Part shown: piece after piece, positions 9,214 through 18,772 of the stretch
How the letters are laid out: each line of letters begins with the position of its first letter
How positions within the stretch are numbered: position 1 is the first letter of the stretch
Source of the DNA: Psychroflexus lacisalsi
Lineage (GTDB): Bacteria; Bacteroidota; Bacteroidia; Flavobacteriales; Flavobacteriaceae
Assembly (NCBI RefSeq): GCF_020164495.1
Contig: NZ_JAIQYZ010000001.1
Coordinates: forward strand, 1,302,001-1,366,000
Direction: 5' to 3'
Length of the DNA stretch: 64,000 nucleotides
Notes under the pieces: generated by a model
The model's database searches: none
The model's input: the letters and a program-made list of their open reading frames with translations, nothing else
Told to the model about the DNA's origin: nothing
Program-made: the position numbers and the translations under genes

Positions 9214-9270
9214 TTTCTGTTGAAATCAAATTTAGAATAGTAACCGAATCTTCAAATAAAATAAATTCCT

Positions 9271-10638
9271 ATGAAAACATTTTATACTTTCTTATTAACT
9301 ATAGTTTTATCCTCAGTTGCTTTATCTCAAGACATTACGGGAGACTGGCAAGGTGAGTTGAAGTTTCAAGGGAATGCCCTTGGAATCAATTTTCATATTA
9401 ATAAAACAGAAAATGGATTTGCTTCAACTATGGATGTTCCTTTACAAGGTGTAGAGGGGTATAAGTCAGACGCAACCACTTATATCGATTCTTTGTTAAC
9501 CATTCAAATTAAGGAATTAGGCATTCAGTATCAGGGAAAATTGGCTCTAAAGGATACCCTCGTTGGTAATTTTTCTCAAAATGGAATGTCTTTCAAACTC
9601 AATCTTAAAAGAGGAAACAATCTTCCGAATAGACCACAGGAACCAAAGCCTCCGTATGATTATGTGATTAAGGAGGTGAGCTACAAAAGCACAACTGATG
9701 ATGTTGTTTTGGCCGGGACACTTAGCTTACCAAAAGGAGATGGCCCATTTCCTGCTGTAATGCTTTTGAGTGGCAGTGGACCTCAAGATAGGAATAGCAG
9801 CATATTTGGTCATAAGCCATTTTTGCTTTTGGCTCATGAACTTACCCAAAGCGGGATTGCAGTTTTAAGATTCGATGAGCGAGGGGTAGGAGAGTCTGGA
9901 GGACGAACGTCAGAAATGACCATGGCCACTCAAATGGGAGATGCACAAGCGGGCATCAATTATCTCTTATCCAACAATCAAATAAAGAGGACTAAAATAG
10001 GCTTGTTAGGTCATAGTTTGGGAGGCATACTTGCCCCAAAACTTGCTATTGAAAACGACATTGACTTTTTAGTTTTACTGGCCGCTCCCGGCGTTAATGG
10101 TGATGCGATGATGCTCAAGCAGCGCAAAGATCTCCTTAAACTAAGAGGAGCGACAGATAAACAAATAGAAGGGACCAATGGAATGTTGGCTAGTTTATAT
10201 TCAGAACTTAGAAAATCAAGTTTAGAAGATGAAGCTCTCAAAACTGAATTGCAAAAAAAATTAGCAGTCAAATATCAATCTACTATCCCTGAGAAGGAGC
10301 TTAACGAGATGGTAAATTCTATTGTCGATAATGAAGAGTTGATGGCGATCCTTAAATCTACTCCTGCCAATTACATCCAAAAAGTATCTTGTCCTGTACT
10401 TGCCCTTAACGGGAGTAAAGACTTTCAAGTGTCTGCCAAAGAGAATTTAGCAGCTATTGAGAAAGCTTTAAGTGATGGCGGTAATACGGAAGTTGAAACT
10501 CATGAGCTAGAGGGTTTAAATCACCTCTTCCAAGACAGCGATACGGGAGATATTTTAGAATATCAACTTATAGAACAAACGATGTCTCCGGTGGTTTTAA
10601 AATTGATTACAGAATGGGTTTCAAACATCGTAAAATAA
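9271..10638 (+). CDS. secreted alpha/beta hydrolase
   Basis: 455 residues with a signal peptide (1-20, ending LSQD). Residues about 21-115 form a beta-rich domain starting ITGDWQGEL. An alpha/beta hydrolase follows: oxyanion region LLSGSGPQDRNS, DERGVGESGG, nucleophile elbow GHSLGG, acid region NGSKDFQVS and catalytic His in LEGLNHLFQD. Bacteroidetes proteins of this type are often annotated as esterases or peptidases. Two decayed copies of this gene's last 55 or so codons lie downstream (10934-11120 and 14321-14485), so the locus has had paralogues. Confidence 0.9.
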   Translation: MKTFYTFLLTIVLSSVALSQDITGDWQGELKFQGNALGINFHINKTENGFASTMDVPLQGVEGYKSDATTYIDSLLTIQIKELGIQYQGKLALKDTLVGNFSQNGMSFKLNLKRGNNLPNRPQEPKPPYDYVIKEVSYKSTTDDVVLAGTLSLPKGDGPFPAVMLLSGSGPQDRNSSIFGHKPFLLLAHELTQSGIAVLRFDERGVGESGGRTSEMTMATQMGDAQAGINYLLSNNQIKRTKIGLLGHSLGGILAPKLAIENDIDFLVLLAAPGVNGDAMMLKQRKDLLKLRGATDKQIEGTNGMLASLYSELRKSSLEDEALKTELQKKLAVKYQSTIPEKELNEMVNSIVDNEELMAILKSTPANYIQKVSCPVLALNGSKDFQVSAKENLAAIEKALSDGGNTEVETHELEGLNHLFQDSDTGDILEYQLIEQTMSPVVLKLITEWVSNIVK

Positions 10639-10729
10639 GAGCTGTAAATTCTAAAAAGCTTTTTCATTTTTAGATTAAGATGTTTTATTAAACTGATTAT
10701 CAATTGTTTATTTAACATTTAATTTTTTT
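10639..10729. other. intergenic start of a relic-filled stretch
   Basis: The 10639-11190 stretch contains no intact gene. This first part is AT-rich and shows nothing recognisable; the rest holds a broken secreted-protein gene, a decayed hydrolase tail and the terminator facing the TonB receptor. Confidence 0.5.
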
Positions 10730-10927
10730 ATGAAATTATACTTCACGTATTTATGTATGGTGCTTTTGATGGATTTATCCTAGGCTCAAAATTCTTGTGT
10801 AACGGAAGAAGGATTGTTCCAATACACCCCACAACTAGACGTAGAAGCTTTGAATGATGATTTTAATAAAAATGACTTAATTGACTTTACCACTCTTAAA
10901 GAAAATCTTGCAGTTAAAGAGTTGTAA
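10730..10927 (+). pseudogene. broken small secreted-protein gene
   Basis: From the ATG at 10730 the reading starts MKLYFTYLCMVLLMDLS, a signal-peptide-like stretch, and then hits TAG at 10781-10783. Reading on in the same frame gives AQNSCVTEEGLFQYTPQLD and about 28 further codons until TAA at 10925-10927. The AQ directly after the stop looks like a signal-peptidase cleavage site, so the stop probably interrupts what was a secreted protein. I do not recognise the family. Confidence 0.55.
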
Positions 10928-10933
10928 ATTAAA

Positions 10934-11120
10934 AAGGGTGAAAATACAAATGTGGAGACCAAAGAGTTTAAAGGCTTAAACCATCTTTTCCAAGAAAGTG
11001 AAACCGTGGATAGTAGAGAGTATAGAACAGACAATGTTTCCACAAGTTCTGGAGGACATTAAAGAGTGGATTTCAAAAACAGCTCTTAATCAGTACGAAT
11101 TTTTAGAATTTAATGAGTGA
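10934..11120 (+). pseudogene. decayed 3' end of an alpha/beta hydrolase gene (copy 1)
   Basis: Translation gives KGENTNVETKEFKGLNHLF, corresponding to the last 55 or so residues of the hydrolase at 9271-10638 (NTEVETHELEGLNHLFQ). After DSREY about 8 nt are missing relative to copy 2 at 14321-14485. The homology resumes in another frame as IEQTMFPQVLEDIKEW and runs to TGA at 11118-11120. There is no hydrolase core upstream, so this is a non-functional relic. Confidence 0.85.
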
Positions 11121-11126
11121 CCTAAT

Positions 11127-11172
11127 AAAATAAGAGACCCTATTTCAATTTTGAAATAGGGTCTCTTATTTT
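11127..11172. terminator. bidirectional terminator after the TonB receptor gene
   Basis: A perfect 22-bp stem (11127-11148 with 11151-11172, core TAAGAGACCCTATTTCAA) starts with AAAA and ends with TTTT. It lies just past the stop of the minus-strand receptor gene and could also stop read-through from the plus-strand relics. Confidence 0.88.
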
Positions 11173-11190
11173 ATAATGAATTAAACAATC

Positions 11191-14061
11191 TTATTGGAGT
11201 GAAATACTCATTCTAGCAAAAAGGAAACGGCCGGCAATGCCAAATTGCTGAGCACGCCTTGACCAGTCAAAACGACCACCGCTTCTATTTCCAAATGCTT
11301 CTTCTGCACGGTCTGGATAAATATCGAATATATTATTAGCACCAATAGTAAAAGTTAAACTAGGAGACGCAACATAGCCGAAGGATAAATCGGTGACTAA
11401 TTTTTCACTAAAAATTTGCTGATTTTCTATTGTTGGAGTTGCTTCAGTGACCTTACCAAAAAATACGTTTCTAAGGAATAGATTAAATTTTCCAAATGTA
11501 TAATTATTGGTCAGATTAATTTTGGTTCTAGGCACAGCTTCTTCAAGATATACTCTGCTATCTTCTGGGAAATAAGTATCAACAAGTCCTGCATTTCTTA
11601 AGACTTCAGAAGCCTTAATGTCGCCAACTTGTCGTGTTTCTGATAGAGTTCCAGAAAGGTCTGTATTAAGCCTAGAATTGGTACCGAGATTGATTTTATG
11701 AGTAATGACAAAATCAAAACCTCTAGACTCTGTATCAATAGCATTAGCAAAAAAGGAAGCTCTCGAAGCATTAGCTTGTCTTAGGAGATTATCCAGTTCA
11801 GTTCCCGTTCCTGGTCCAGTGAATTGGCCCGTATAAACGACTCTATCATCAATTCCTACCCAATAGGCATCTGCTGTGAATGTAAGATTAGCTTCAGGAA
11901 ATTTCCCCGTTACTCCTAAACTTATACTTCTGGAGGTTTCTTGTTTTAATTCGGGAATACCTAGTAATTCAGCAGCTCTGCTATCGTTGGCAAAGGTACC
12001 CACTTCCTGCGGATCGCCATTTTGATCGAAAATAGTAGACGTAGAATTAAAATTTAATTGATGCAAAGATGGTGCTCTAAATCCAGTATTGGCAGAAGCC
12101 CTTAAGTTGACATTATCTGTAAGTTTGTAACGAGATGCAAGTTTAAAATTAACAGTCGAACCAAAATCTGAATAGTCTTCATAGCGACTAGCAAAGCTTA
12201 ATAGAAATTCCTCACTGACATCAAGCTCTACATCTACGTAACCGGCAACACTAGAACGACTTCTGTTTAATTCATTATTTGGGCTAAAACCAGGAAACAC
12301 CTGAGCACCTCCAGGCCTTGCTGCTCCAAAAAAGTCTGTTGCTGGTTGTTGCGAAGCTAAAGTAATAACTTCTCCGGCTGTGGTATATTGACTATAAGAC
12401 GATTCTTGTCCAGCAACAATTTCGTAAGTCTCCAAACGGTGTTCTGCACCAAAAGCAACATTAAGCCCCTCAGATACATCTTCAAAAAATTGTCTGACGT
12501 CAAGATTGGTAGTGTTCTGAGCAAAAGAAAATCCACCAGCATCAAAAATAGTTGGAGACGCATTTTGCAAAGACGCATTGGAAGTATTACCAATGACATA
12601 AAGGAAACTATTTTTTCCATAAGTATTGCTGAAATCCACATTCCAGTCTCCGACTGAACCTTTAATACCAGCTGAAAAAGATTCATCTTTTACTTTAGAA
12701 TTAATCTCTGGTAAAAATCCATCGATATAAGTAGATGTAAATGTTCTACTCTGATTTGGTAGCCTGTAGAAACCTGCAGAATTTCCGTTTCTTGAACTTA
12801 TTCCTCCAAACGAGTATAATTCTGTACCATTATCATCCAGAGGTAAAGCAAAATTTACAAACAAGCGACCACCCCTAAGCCTGGATTGACCAACTCTCAT
12901 ATTGAAATCACTTCTTACCTGATTTCTTGCGCTAAGTTCAGCAGAGGTATTGTCTACCGATAAGATATCTCGTAGTTGTTCTATTGTTGCATTTGGATTC
13001 AAATTAAAACCAGCTTGATTGCCGTATTGTATCACATCAGAAACATCGTCATCTAGGAGATCGGAGATATCGTAACCATCAGCATTGGCAAATCGCTCTA
13101 CAGTGTTGTATCTATTGTATACATCACCTTCCCATTCTTTCATTCTGTTATAATCTTCACGAATATCGAAGTCTCCACTAAAATTGATAAATCCACCTTT
13201 GTCTCCCAAGTCCAAACCGTAACTGGCACTCACATTTGTAGTCTCTCCATCAATACCCCCAGTTTGGCTATTGGCGTTTCTTGAAAAATTGGCTCCAGAA
13301 GTTACATTGAGTTGAAGTTCGTTTGTATTATCTGTTAAAATTATATTGATAACACCAGCAATAGCGTCAGATCCATATTGAGCCGCTGCACCGTCTCGTA
13401 ACACCTCAATATTTTTAACAGCCGCTGCTGGTATAGCATTAAGATCTGTTCCTACACTTCCCCGACCAAAGGTTCCGTTGACATTGATCAAAGAAGACGT
13501 ATGTCTTCTTTTTCCGTTGATAAGAACCAAAACTTGATCTGGACCTAGACCTCTCAAAGAAGCTGGGTCAATATGGTCTGTTCCATCCGATATGGTTTGT
13601 GTGTTGGATGTAAAAGATGGTGCCACATAATTTAATATTTGGTTCAAGTTTACCTGCGGACTAGCTTTGGAAAGTTGTTGGATATCAAAGACATCTATAG
13701 CTACTGCAGAATTCACAGTCGTTCTTCCAGGGCTTCTGGAACCTATAACGACTACAGAATCAAGCTGCATACCCATCTTTAAGGTGACATTAATAGTCGT
13801 ATTATTCTCAATCTTGATCTTTTGTGTATCAAAGCCAACATAGGAAAATAAAAGGGTTTCTCCCTTTTCTGCCTTGATAATGTAGTTGCCATCAAAATCT
13901 GTTGTAGCTCCTCTACTTGTTCCTTCAACAACCACAGTAACTCCGGGGAGCGGCTGGTTGTCTGGGTCTGTGATTACTCCTTTTATCTCAACTTCCTGTG
14001 CAAAGAAAGAAAAACTGAATAAAAACATTACTATTAACTGTAATACGTAATTTTTTTTCAT
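11191..14061 (-). CDS. TonB-dependent outer-membrane receptor with carboxypeptidase-D-like N-terminus
   Basis: 956 residues from the ATG at 14061; an upstream start at 14085 would place 8 residues before the signal peptide. Signal peptide [20 protein letters not shown], then a CarboxypepD_reg-like domain ([17 protein letters not shown]), a plug domain ([38 protein letters not shown]) and a beta-barrel of about 700 residues. It imports an unknown ligand using TonB energy. There is no SusD-like partner adjacent, so a classical SusCD glycan system is unlikely. It lies between two direct-repeat relics of a hydrolase gene tail. Confidence 0.93.
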   Translation of the reverse strand: MKKNYVLQLIVMFLFSFSFFAQEVEIKGVITDPDNQPLPGVTVVVEGTSRGATTDFDGNYIIKAEKGETLLFSYVGFDTQKIKIENNTTINVTLKMGMQLDSVVVIGSRSPGRTTVNSAVAIDVFDIQQLSKASPQVNLNQILNYVAPSFTSNTQTISDGTDHIDPASLRGLGPDQVLVLINGKRRHTSSLINVNGTFGRGSVGTDLNAIPAAAVKNIEVLRDGAAAQYGSDAIAGVINIILTDNTNELQLNVTSGANFSRNANSQTGGIDGETTNVSASYGLDLGDKGGFINFSGDFDIREDYNRMKEWEGDVYNRYNTVERFANADGYDISDLLDDDVSDVIQYGNQAGFNLNPNATIEQLRDILSVDNTSAELSARNQVRSDFNMRVGQSRLRGGRLFVNFALPLDDNGTELYSFGGISSRNGNSAGFYRLPNQSRTFTSTYIDGFLPEINSKVKDESFSAGIKGSVGDWNVDFSNTYGKNSFLYVIGNTSNASLQNASPTIFDAGGFSFAQNTTNLDVRQFFEDVSEGLNVAFGAEHRLETYEIVAGQESSYSQYTTAGEVITLASQQPATDFFGAARPGGAQVFPGFSPNNELNRSRSSVAGYVDVELDVSEEFLLSFASRYEDYSDFGSTVNFKLASRYKLTDNVNLRASANTGFRAPSLHQLNFNSTSTIFDQNGDPQEVGTFANDSRAAELLGIPELKQETSRSISLGVTGKFPEANLTFTADAYWVGIDDRVVYTGQFTGPGTGTELDNLLRQANASRASFFANAIDTESRGFDFVITHKINLGTNSRLNTDLSGTLSETRQVGDIKASEVLRNAGLVDTYFPEDSRVYLEEAVPRTKINLTNNYTFGKFNLFLRNVFFGKVTEATPTIENQQIFSEKLVTDLSFGYVASPSLTFTIGANNIFDIYPDRAEEAFGNRSGGRFDWSRRAQQFGIAGRFLFARMSISLQ

Positions 14062-14320
14062 GTTAACATTTTTTGATTTACACAACTAATCTATGCTGAA
14101 ATTAAGTTTAATTTAGTTTTTATTAAAAATATTTAACATAATTAAGCCTTTGTGGAAGGTTTAGCGATTCATTGCATTCAGAAAAGTTAATTAAAATACT
14201 AATTGAGGGTTTCTTCCTTGATCCTGTGAGAGAGAAAATTAAATAGTTGAATTATGTTTTGTTAGGATGCATCTAATTAATTCATAGTTAAAACATATTG
14301 AGTGTATTCCATTGAATTTT
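14062..14320. other. upstream region of the TonB receptor gene
   Basis: AT-rich region upstream of the receptor gene; with the following relic it makes a 14062-14587 stretch without an intact gene. I find no convincing TAnnTTTG promoter on the minus strand here, although the receptor must have one. Confidence 0.4.
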
Positions 14321-14485
14321 AGAAAGGGTGAAAACACAAATATAGAAACCAAAGAGTTTGAAGGCCTAAATCATCTTTTTCAGGAAAGTGAAACCGGAGA
14401 CAGTACAGAATACGGAATTATAGAACAAACCATGTCTCCACAAGTTTTGGAGTACATCAAAGGATGGCTAAAAAGGACTTTATAG
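14321..14485 (+). pseudogene. decayed 3' end of an alpha/beta hydrolase gene (copy 2)
   Basis: An open stretch ending in TAG (14483-14485) translates to KGENTNIETKEFEGLNHLF, GDSTEYGIIEQTMSPQVLEY and so on, matching the last 55 or so residues of the hydrolase at 9271-10638. There is no start codon or hydrolase core. It is much closer to relic copy 1 (10934-11120) than to the intact gene, and both relics start at the same homology point (AAAGGGTGAAAA). The two are direct repeats about 3.4 kb apart flanking the TonB receptor gene. Confidence 0.85.
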
Positions 14486-14587
14486 TTGCAATTGTATGTT
14501 ATTAATATGGCATAGAGTAACACGCGTTACATTCAAAAATTGGTTGGAGTAGTAATTTTGTAAAAATTAGATAACTACTTCTTAAAA

Positions 14588-15949
14588 TTGAAAGCTTCTG
14601 CATTTTTAATTCTTTTTATCACATGCTTTGCCCTAGGTAATGCACAAAATGAAAGTGATCAAGAAACTCAATCCCAGCTTAAAAGTTATTTCAAAAACGC
14701 TGTTATAAACGGTAGAATACGAAACTTCACAATGGCTACCTATAACCAGGGTAGTCTACAGGACTATTCTACAAATGCAACTGGAGGTGTTATCAATTTT
14801 AAAACACTTGCATTTAAAGGGTTTCAGGCTGGCATTCAGGCGAGTTTTACATATAAAACCATCGGGAATGAGCTCGAAAGTATCGACCCAATTGTTGGTC
14901 GGGGTGATAAGTGGGAGTTTGAACTTTACGATGTGTTCAATAAAGGTCAATTCAATCATTTAGTTAGGTTAGATGAGCTTTATCTAAAGTATCAAGTAGG
15001 AAATTATTATGTATCCTACGGAAAGATTAAAACAGAATATACGAGAATCATAAATGCTAGTGATGGGCGGATGAATAGGTTTGCACATGCTGGTGCCTGG
15101 ATGCATCTCAATTTTGATTCTCCTCACAGTTTGGACATGGGATGGCTCAACAGGGTTTCGCCAAGGTCATCATACGATTGGTTTGATTTTCAAGACGCAT
15201 TTGGTCTTGTTAATCAAGGATTTCAACCCAATGGAGACGATGCAAATTATAGGAATTTCTATCCTAGTAAGGGCATCGCAGTTGTTAATTACGGGTTTGT
15301 AGGTAATAATCTAAATTTTCATTTTTATAATTTCCTTATCGACAAAATCAGTAACATTTCATGGTTTGAAGCAGACTTTACCTATCAATCCTATAAAATC
15401 GGTATTCAGTACTCACATTCCAGACCTTTAGATTATGGCGATCAACTCAACTATGTGAATAGATATTTACAACCCGACGAAGAGGCCAATGTTATAAGTT
15501 CAGAATTGATCTGGTTCAATTCAAATTGGAAAATTGGTGTAGCTTATACCCATGCCATGGATACAGGTAGGTTTTTATTTCCAAAAGAAATAGGCAGAGA
15601 TAACTTCTACACGTCCATACCAAGATCGAGATTGGAAGGCCTTGGTGGAGTTGATGTATTTACTTTCAAAATAGATTATCATTCCCTCTCTCCGAATATG
15701 AAAATAGGCTTTAATTACCAAGACCTAAGTGGTGCAGAAGTAGGAGACTTTCATTTCATTAAGTATAATATAGACAGTACTAGACAATTCAACACCCAAC
15801 TCACGTATAGCCCAAAGGGATTTTTTAAAGGATTAAGTTTTGAACTTTTGTGGGTTTATATAGAAAACAAGAATGAGAAACAGCCTGAACTTTTCTTCAA
15901 TAGAAGTAATTTCCATCAACTTAATTTTGTGACCAATTTTTATTTCTGA
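14588..15949 (+). CDS. OprD-like outer-membrane porin
   Basis: 453 residues starting at a TTG codon. No ATG exists between the upstream in-frame TAA (14561) and this codon, and TTG is followed at once by a clean signal peptide (KASAFLILFITCFALGNAQ). The mature part is rich in alternating aromatic/polar strands and ends in NFVTNFYF, a C-terminal aromatic typical of barrels. Motifs such as RIRNFTMATYNQG and DELYLKYQVGNYYVSYGKIK fit the OprD-like porin family of Bacteroidetes. It probably forms a channel in the outer membrane; the substrate is unknown. Confidence 0.72.
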   Translation: MKASAFLILFITCFALGNAQNESDQETQSQLKSYFKNAVINGRIRNFTMATYNQGSLQDYSTNATGGVINFKTLAFKGFQAGIQASFTYKTIGNELESIDPIVGRGDKWEFELYDVFNKGQFNHLVRLDELYLKYQVGNYYVSYGKIKTEYTRIINASDGRMNRFAHAGAWMHLNFDSPHSLDMGWLNRVSPRSSYDWFDFQDAFGLVNQGFQPNGDDANYRNFYPSKGIAVVNYGFVGNNLNFHFYNFLIDKISNISWFEADFTYQSYKIGIQYSHSRPLDYGDQLNYVNRYLQPDEEANVISSELIWFNSNWKIGVAYTHAMDTGRFLFPKEIGRDNFYTSIPRSRLEGLGGVDVFTFKIDYHSLSPNMKIGFNYQDLSGAEVGDFHFIKYNIDSTRQFNTQLTYSPKGFFKGLSFELLWVYIENKNEKQPELFFNRSNFHQLNFVTNFYF

Positions 15950-16144
15950 ATTTGCTATTGCATAAATTAAGCAGTAAAGACCGTAAGCTTGAACTTTAAA
16001 TTATCAATTAAATGGCATCTGGTTATAAAACATCAACTGAAAGAGCGGAATGAATTAAAAATAATTATTTCTTTTAATAAAAAAGATTATTTTAGAGAAG
16101 GTTTTAATGAAGAACAAAAGTATAGACGATAAATTTAGAGTAAT
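15950..16144. other. intergenic region with a 13-codon upstream frame
   Basis: Mostly featureless AT-rich DNA. A short frame from ATG 16107 (MKNKSIDDKFRVI) ends in TGA at 16146-16148, so its stop overlaps the ATG of the next gene (16145) as ATGA. It may be a chance overlap or a translated leader. Confidence 0.35.
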
Positions 16145-16891
16145 ATGAAAACAATTTTATTTGCAATCCTAGTTTTTTTGGCAAATTTCTGTTCAGGACA
16201 GTCGTTTCAAGGATCTTGGCAATTGACAAGTCTTAATGGAGAAAATGTCGTAGACAGAGAAGTCATTAAAATTGTAGTTGATAATTACTTTTCTATTGGT
16301 TCTAAAAGGTTAAATGATAATTCCTTTCTTGGAGGGGCAGGTGGAGAATATAAAATCCTTGGAGATACCCTAATCGAACAAAGAGATTTCGACACTTATG
16401 ATGAGACTAAAATCAATCAAGTAAGAAACTACAAGATAAATTGGATCGATAATCAAAGAATTGAAATATCTGATCATGAACATACGAAAGTATGGAAAAA
16501 GCTTTCAGACCATAAAGACCAATTGAGTAGGAATTGGGTAATTACTGGAAGAGAGCGAGGCGGTAAAATGATGCAAATGAAGCCGCTTGCTAGACGTACT
16601 ATCAAAATCTTAAACGGTGATCGTTTTCAATGGGCCGCTTTCAATTCTGATACAAAAACCTTAATGGCATCTGGAGGAGGAACTTATTCTGCTGAAGATG
16701 GAGTTTATGAGGAACACATCACCTTTTTTTCTAAAGATAAAAATAGAGTAGGCGATAGCCTTATTTTTGAATATGCTGTTATTGACGGCAAATGGCAACA
16801 TAAAGGGAAAAGCTCCAAAGGCCAGCCAATCTTTGAAATTTGGTCTCCGTATTCAGAAGCATATCCAACTGAATTTTTGAAAAATTATTAG
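16145..16891 (+). CDS. secreted protein with two lipocalin-like domains
   Basis: 248 residues with a signal peptide (MKTILFAILVFLANFCSGQS). Two similar halves follow, about 20-118 (GSWQLTSLNGEN ... GGAGGEYKI ... VWKKL) and about 122-240 (NWVITGRERGG ... GGGTYSAEDGVYEEHITFF ... IFEIW). Each has a conserved Trp at the start, a central Gly-rich GG/GEY or GGTY turn and a final Trp, typical of lipocalin-like domains of Bacteroidetes secreted proteins (DUF4488-like). Ligand and function are unknown. Confidence 0.6.
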   Translation: MKTILFAILVFLANFCSGQSFQGSWQLTSLNGENVVDREVIKIVVDNYFSIGSKRLNDNSFLGGAGGEYKILGDTLIEQRDFDTYDETKINQVRNYKINWIDNQRIEISDHEHTKVWKKLSDHKDQLSRNWVITGRERGGKMMQMKPLARRTIKILNGDRFQWAAFNSDTKTLMASGGGTYSAEDGVYEEHITFFSKDKNRVGDSLIFEYAVIDGKWQHKGKSSKGQPIFEIWSPYSEAYPTEFLKNY

Positions 16892-16974
16892 TAAAATTAA
16901 ATTAAAATCTCTTTTTCTTATACTGAAAGTGTACTTCATAAAATTTTGATATCACAAATCTTTGTTGTCTTTCA

Positions 16975-17004
16975 TTGCCACGATTACGTATTTATTTACA
17001 TTTG
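16975..17004 (+). promoter_or_regulatory. promoter of the PAS protein gene, with adjacent inverted repeat
   Basis: TTG (16975-16977), a 19-nt spacer and TACATTTG (16997-17004) match the Bacteroidetes promoter consensus. At 17015-17028, right where transcription would begin, lies the inverted repeat AGTGA-gcgg-TCACT, a possible repressor site. Confidence 0.6.
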
Positions 17005-17045
17005 TTTAAAATTTAGTGAGCGGTCACTTATTTAAACAAAAATAA

Positions 17046-18074
17046 ATGCAAGATGATATTCTTATCCATAAAATTCCTCATTCCCTTAAAAACTCTAAAA
17101 TTTATGATGTAGTAGTAACCGATCTCGAAGGAAACTACGCTTATGTAAACGAAACTTTTAGGAATCGATTTTCCTTTATAACAGATGATTTCATTGGAAA
17201 ACCTTCTTCAATAACAATGCATCCAGAGGAGGCTAAAATGAAAGAACTTGTCCATAAATGTTTCAAATATCCTACCGAATGTTTTCCTATTGAGATTAGA
17301 AAGCTCTTGAGGGATGGGAAAGGATATAACTGGACGCAATGGGAATTTTCTATATTAAGAGATGACGAATTACAACCCATTGGTTTACTGTGTGTTGGTT
17401 TTGATATTACCAGTCCTCAACACAATAATTTGAAATTAAAAGAATCTCAAACCAAATCCTTAAAAACTCTGGAAGCAATTCCAAACCCTTTACTCATCCT
17501 GTGTGAAGAAAGTAGAATATTACACGTTAACGATGAGTTTGAAGTTATTTTCGGGTATTCTACCTGTGAAATTATAGGTGAAAAAATAGAAGTTCTTTTT
17601 CAGAAGGAGAAAAAGGAGGATTATAACAAACTATTCCGTCAATATATTGAGGATAGTGCAAAGAAAATGAGAGTAAACCATTTTCTGGATTTTGTTAATA
17701 AAAAAGGCGACCAGGTGACTGTAGGAATTAGCTTAAACAGCTTTTATGACAACGATAATATAAACATCATTGTTATTTTGGAAGATCTTACTACAGCCAA
17801 GCAAAATCAGGATATTATAGTGGATCAAAATACTGCACTCAAGAAGATTGCATGGAAACACTCTCATGAAATCAGGAAACCTGTAGCAAATATTTTAGGT
17901 TTATCAGATTTGTTTGATATTGAAAATCTAAAAAATGAAATCAATTCTGAAACTATCTTTTTTTTAAAAGAAGCAGCAAATGAGTTAGATTATGTAACCA
18001 GAAGCATAGTGGAGGAGGCTAACAAAACTGAGTATAATATTCAATTCAAAAAACACAGACGAAACTTATACTAA
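17046..18074 (+). CDS. PAS-PAS protein with histidine phospho-acceptor region but no ATPase domain
   Basis: 342 residues. Two PAS sensor domains (about 15-125, YDVVVTDLEGNYAYVN; and about 140-260, NPLLILCEESRILHVNDEF) are followed by a histidine-kinase dimerisation helix with the acceptor motif WKHSHEIRKPVANILGL. The protein then ends after about 65 residues, without the N, G1 and G2 boxes of an ATPase domain, and no such domain is encoded just downstream. It might be a phospho-acceptor or dimerisation partner for another kinase. It has its own promoter; no response regulator lies next to it. Cytoplasmic: no transmembrane segments are seen. Confidence 0.85.
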   Translation: MQDDILIHKIPHSLKNSKIYDVVVTDLEGNYAYVNETFRNRFSFITDDFIGKPSSITMHPEEAKMKELVHKCFKYPTECFPIEIRKLLRDGKGYNWTQWEFSILRDDELQPIGLLCVGFDITSPQHNNLKLKESQTKSLKTLEAIPNPLLILCEESRILHVNDEFEVIFGYSTCEIIGEKIEVLFQKEKKEDYNKLFRQYIEDSAKKMRVNHFLDFVNKKGDQVTVGISLNSFYDNDNINIIVILEDLTTAKQNQDIIVDQNTALKKIAWKHSHEIRKPVANILGLSDLFDIENLKNEINSETIFFLKEAANELDYVTRSIVEEANKTEYNIQFKKHRRNLY

Positions 18075-18140
18075 ATATTTTCAGTTTATGAAGTTTAATT
18101 CAAGCTGTTTTTGAGTGTATGTTAAATCTATGAATTCATA

Positions 18141-18560
18141 TTAATTAATGTATTCAATCCGTATTGTTAAATCTCCATCTAAATCGAATTTACACTTAGA
18201 AAATTTTGGCCTTCCAAATGACATCAAATTTGATGCTCCTACAGGCTCTTTGGGTATACCAATAAAATTAGTATCCATTTCATTGTTGCCATTCAAGTCT
18301 TGAAAGATCGAAACGGCGTAGACACCCTTTTTTAGGTTTTTAAAAGTATATTCTGCAGTAGAACCAAATCCTGTTATTTGCCCAGTACTTACAGCCTTAT
18401 CATTGTCGCTGGGAAAGCTTTCTTCATTGTCATGTAAAGAAAGGTATATGGTTCCTTTTTGTTCTTCAACGCCTTCGACAATCACTTTAAGACTAAATTC
18501 TTGTGCATGAATACCGAAACTTACCGCAAGTAACAAAAAACTAAAAATTAACTTCTTCAT
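18141..18560 (-). CDS. DUF2141 domain secreted protein
   Basis: 139 residues with a signal peptide (MKKLIFSFLLLAVSFGIHAQ). The DUF2141 pattern is clear: LKVIVEGVEEQKGTIYLSLH, then YTFKNLKKGVYAVSIFQDLNGNNEMDTN, then IGIPKEPVGASN and FGRPKFSKCKFDL. Function is unknown in the family; the DLNGNNEMD segment resembles a calcium-binding loop. Monocistronic and convergent with the PAS gene. Confidence 0.9.
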   Translation of the reverse strand: MKKLIFSFLLLAVSFGIHAQEFSLKVIVEGVEEQKGTIYLSLHDNEESFPSDNDKAVSTGQITGFGSTAEYTFKNLKKGVYAVSIFQDLNGNNEMDTNFIGIPKEPVGASNLMSFGRPKFSKCKFDLDGDLTIRIEYIN

Positions 18561-18730
18561 GATATTTTGATTTCAGTGATTATAATTAAATGTAATATTT
18601 AAAACTTGAAATTGGTTTAAGATTAATACTACTTTGAATTATTTAACTTCAATTAAACCACTTAAGGCATACTTTATAGAAAATGAACTCAATTATATAT
18701 CATGGAGGTATTTTAATTGAGTTTTAAAAC

Positions 18731-18760
18731 AAAAAAAACCACATCTAAATGATGTGGTTT
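18731..18760 (-). terminator. terminator after tRNA-Arg
   Basis: The 10-bp stem AAACCACATC/GATGTGGTTT (18736-18745 and 18751-18760) is followed, on the minus strand, by a run of T (the A run at 18731-18738). It ends the tRNA transcript. Confidence 0.7.
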
Positions 18761-18772
18761 ACAGTCTTAAAG

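Noticed and set aside
11191-14061. SusC/SusD-type glycan utilisation system
   Set aside because: There is no SusD-like gene or glycoside hydrolase next to the receptor; the neighbours are relics and a porin.
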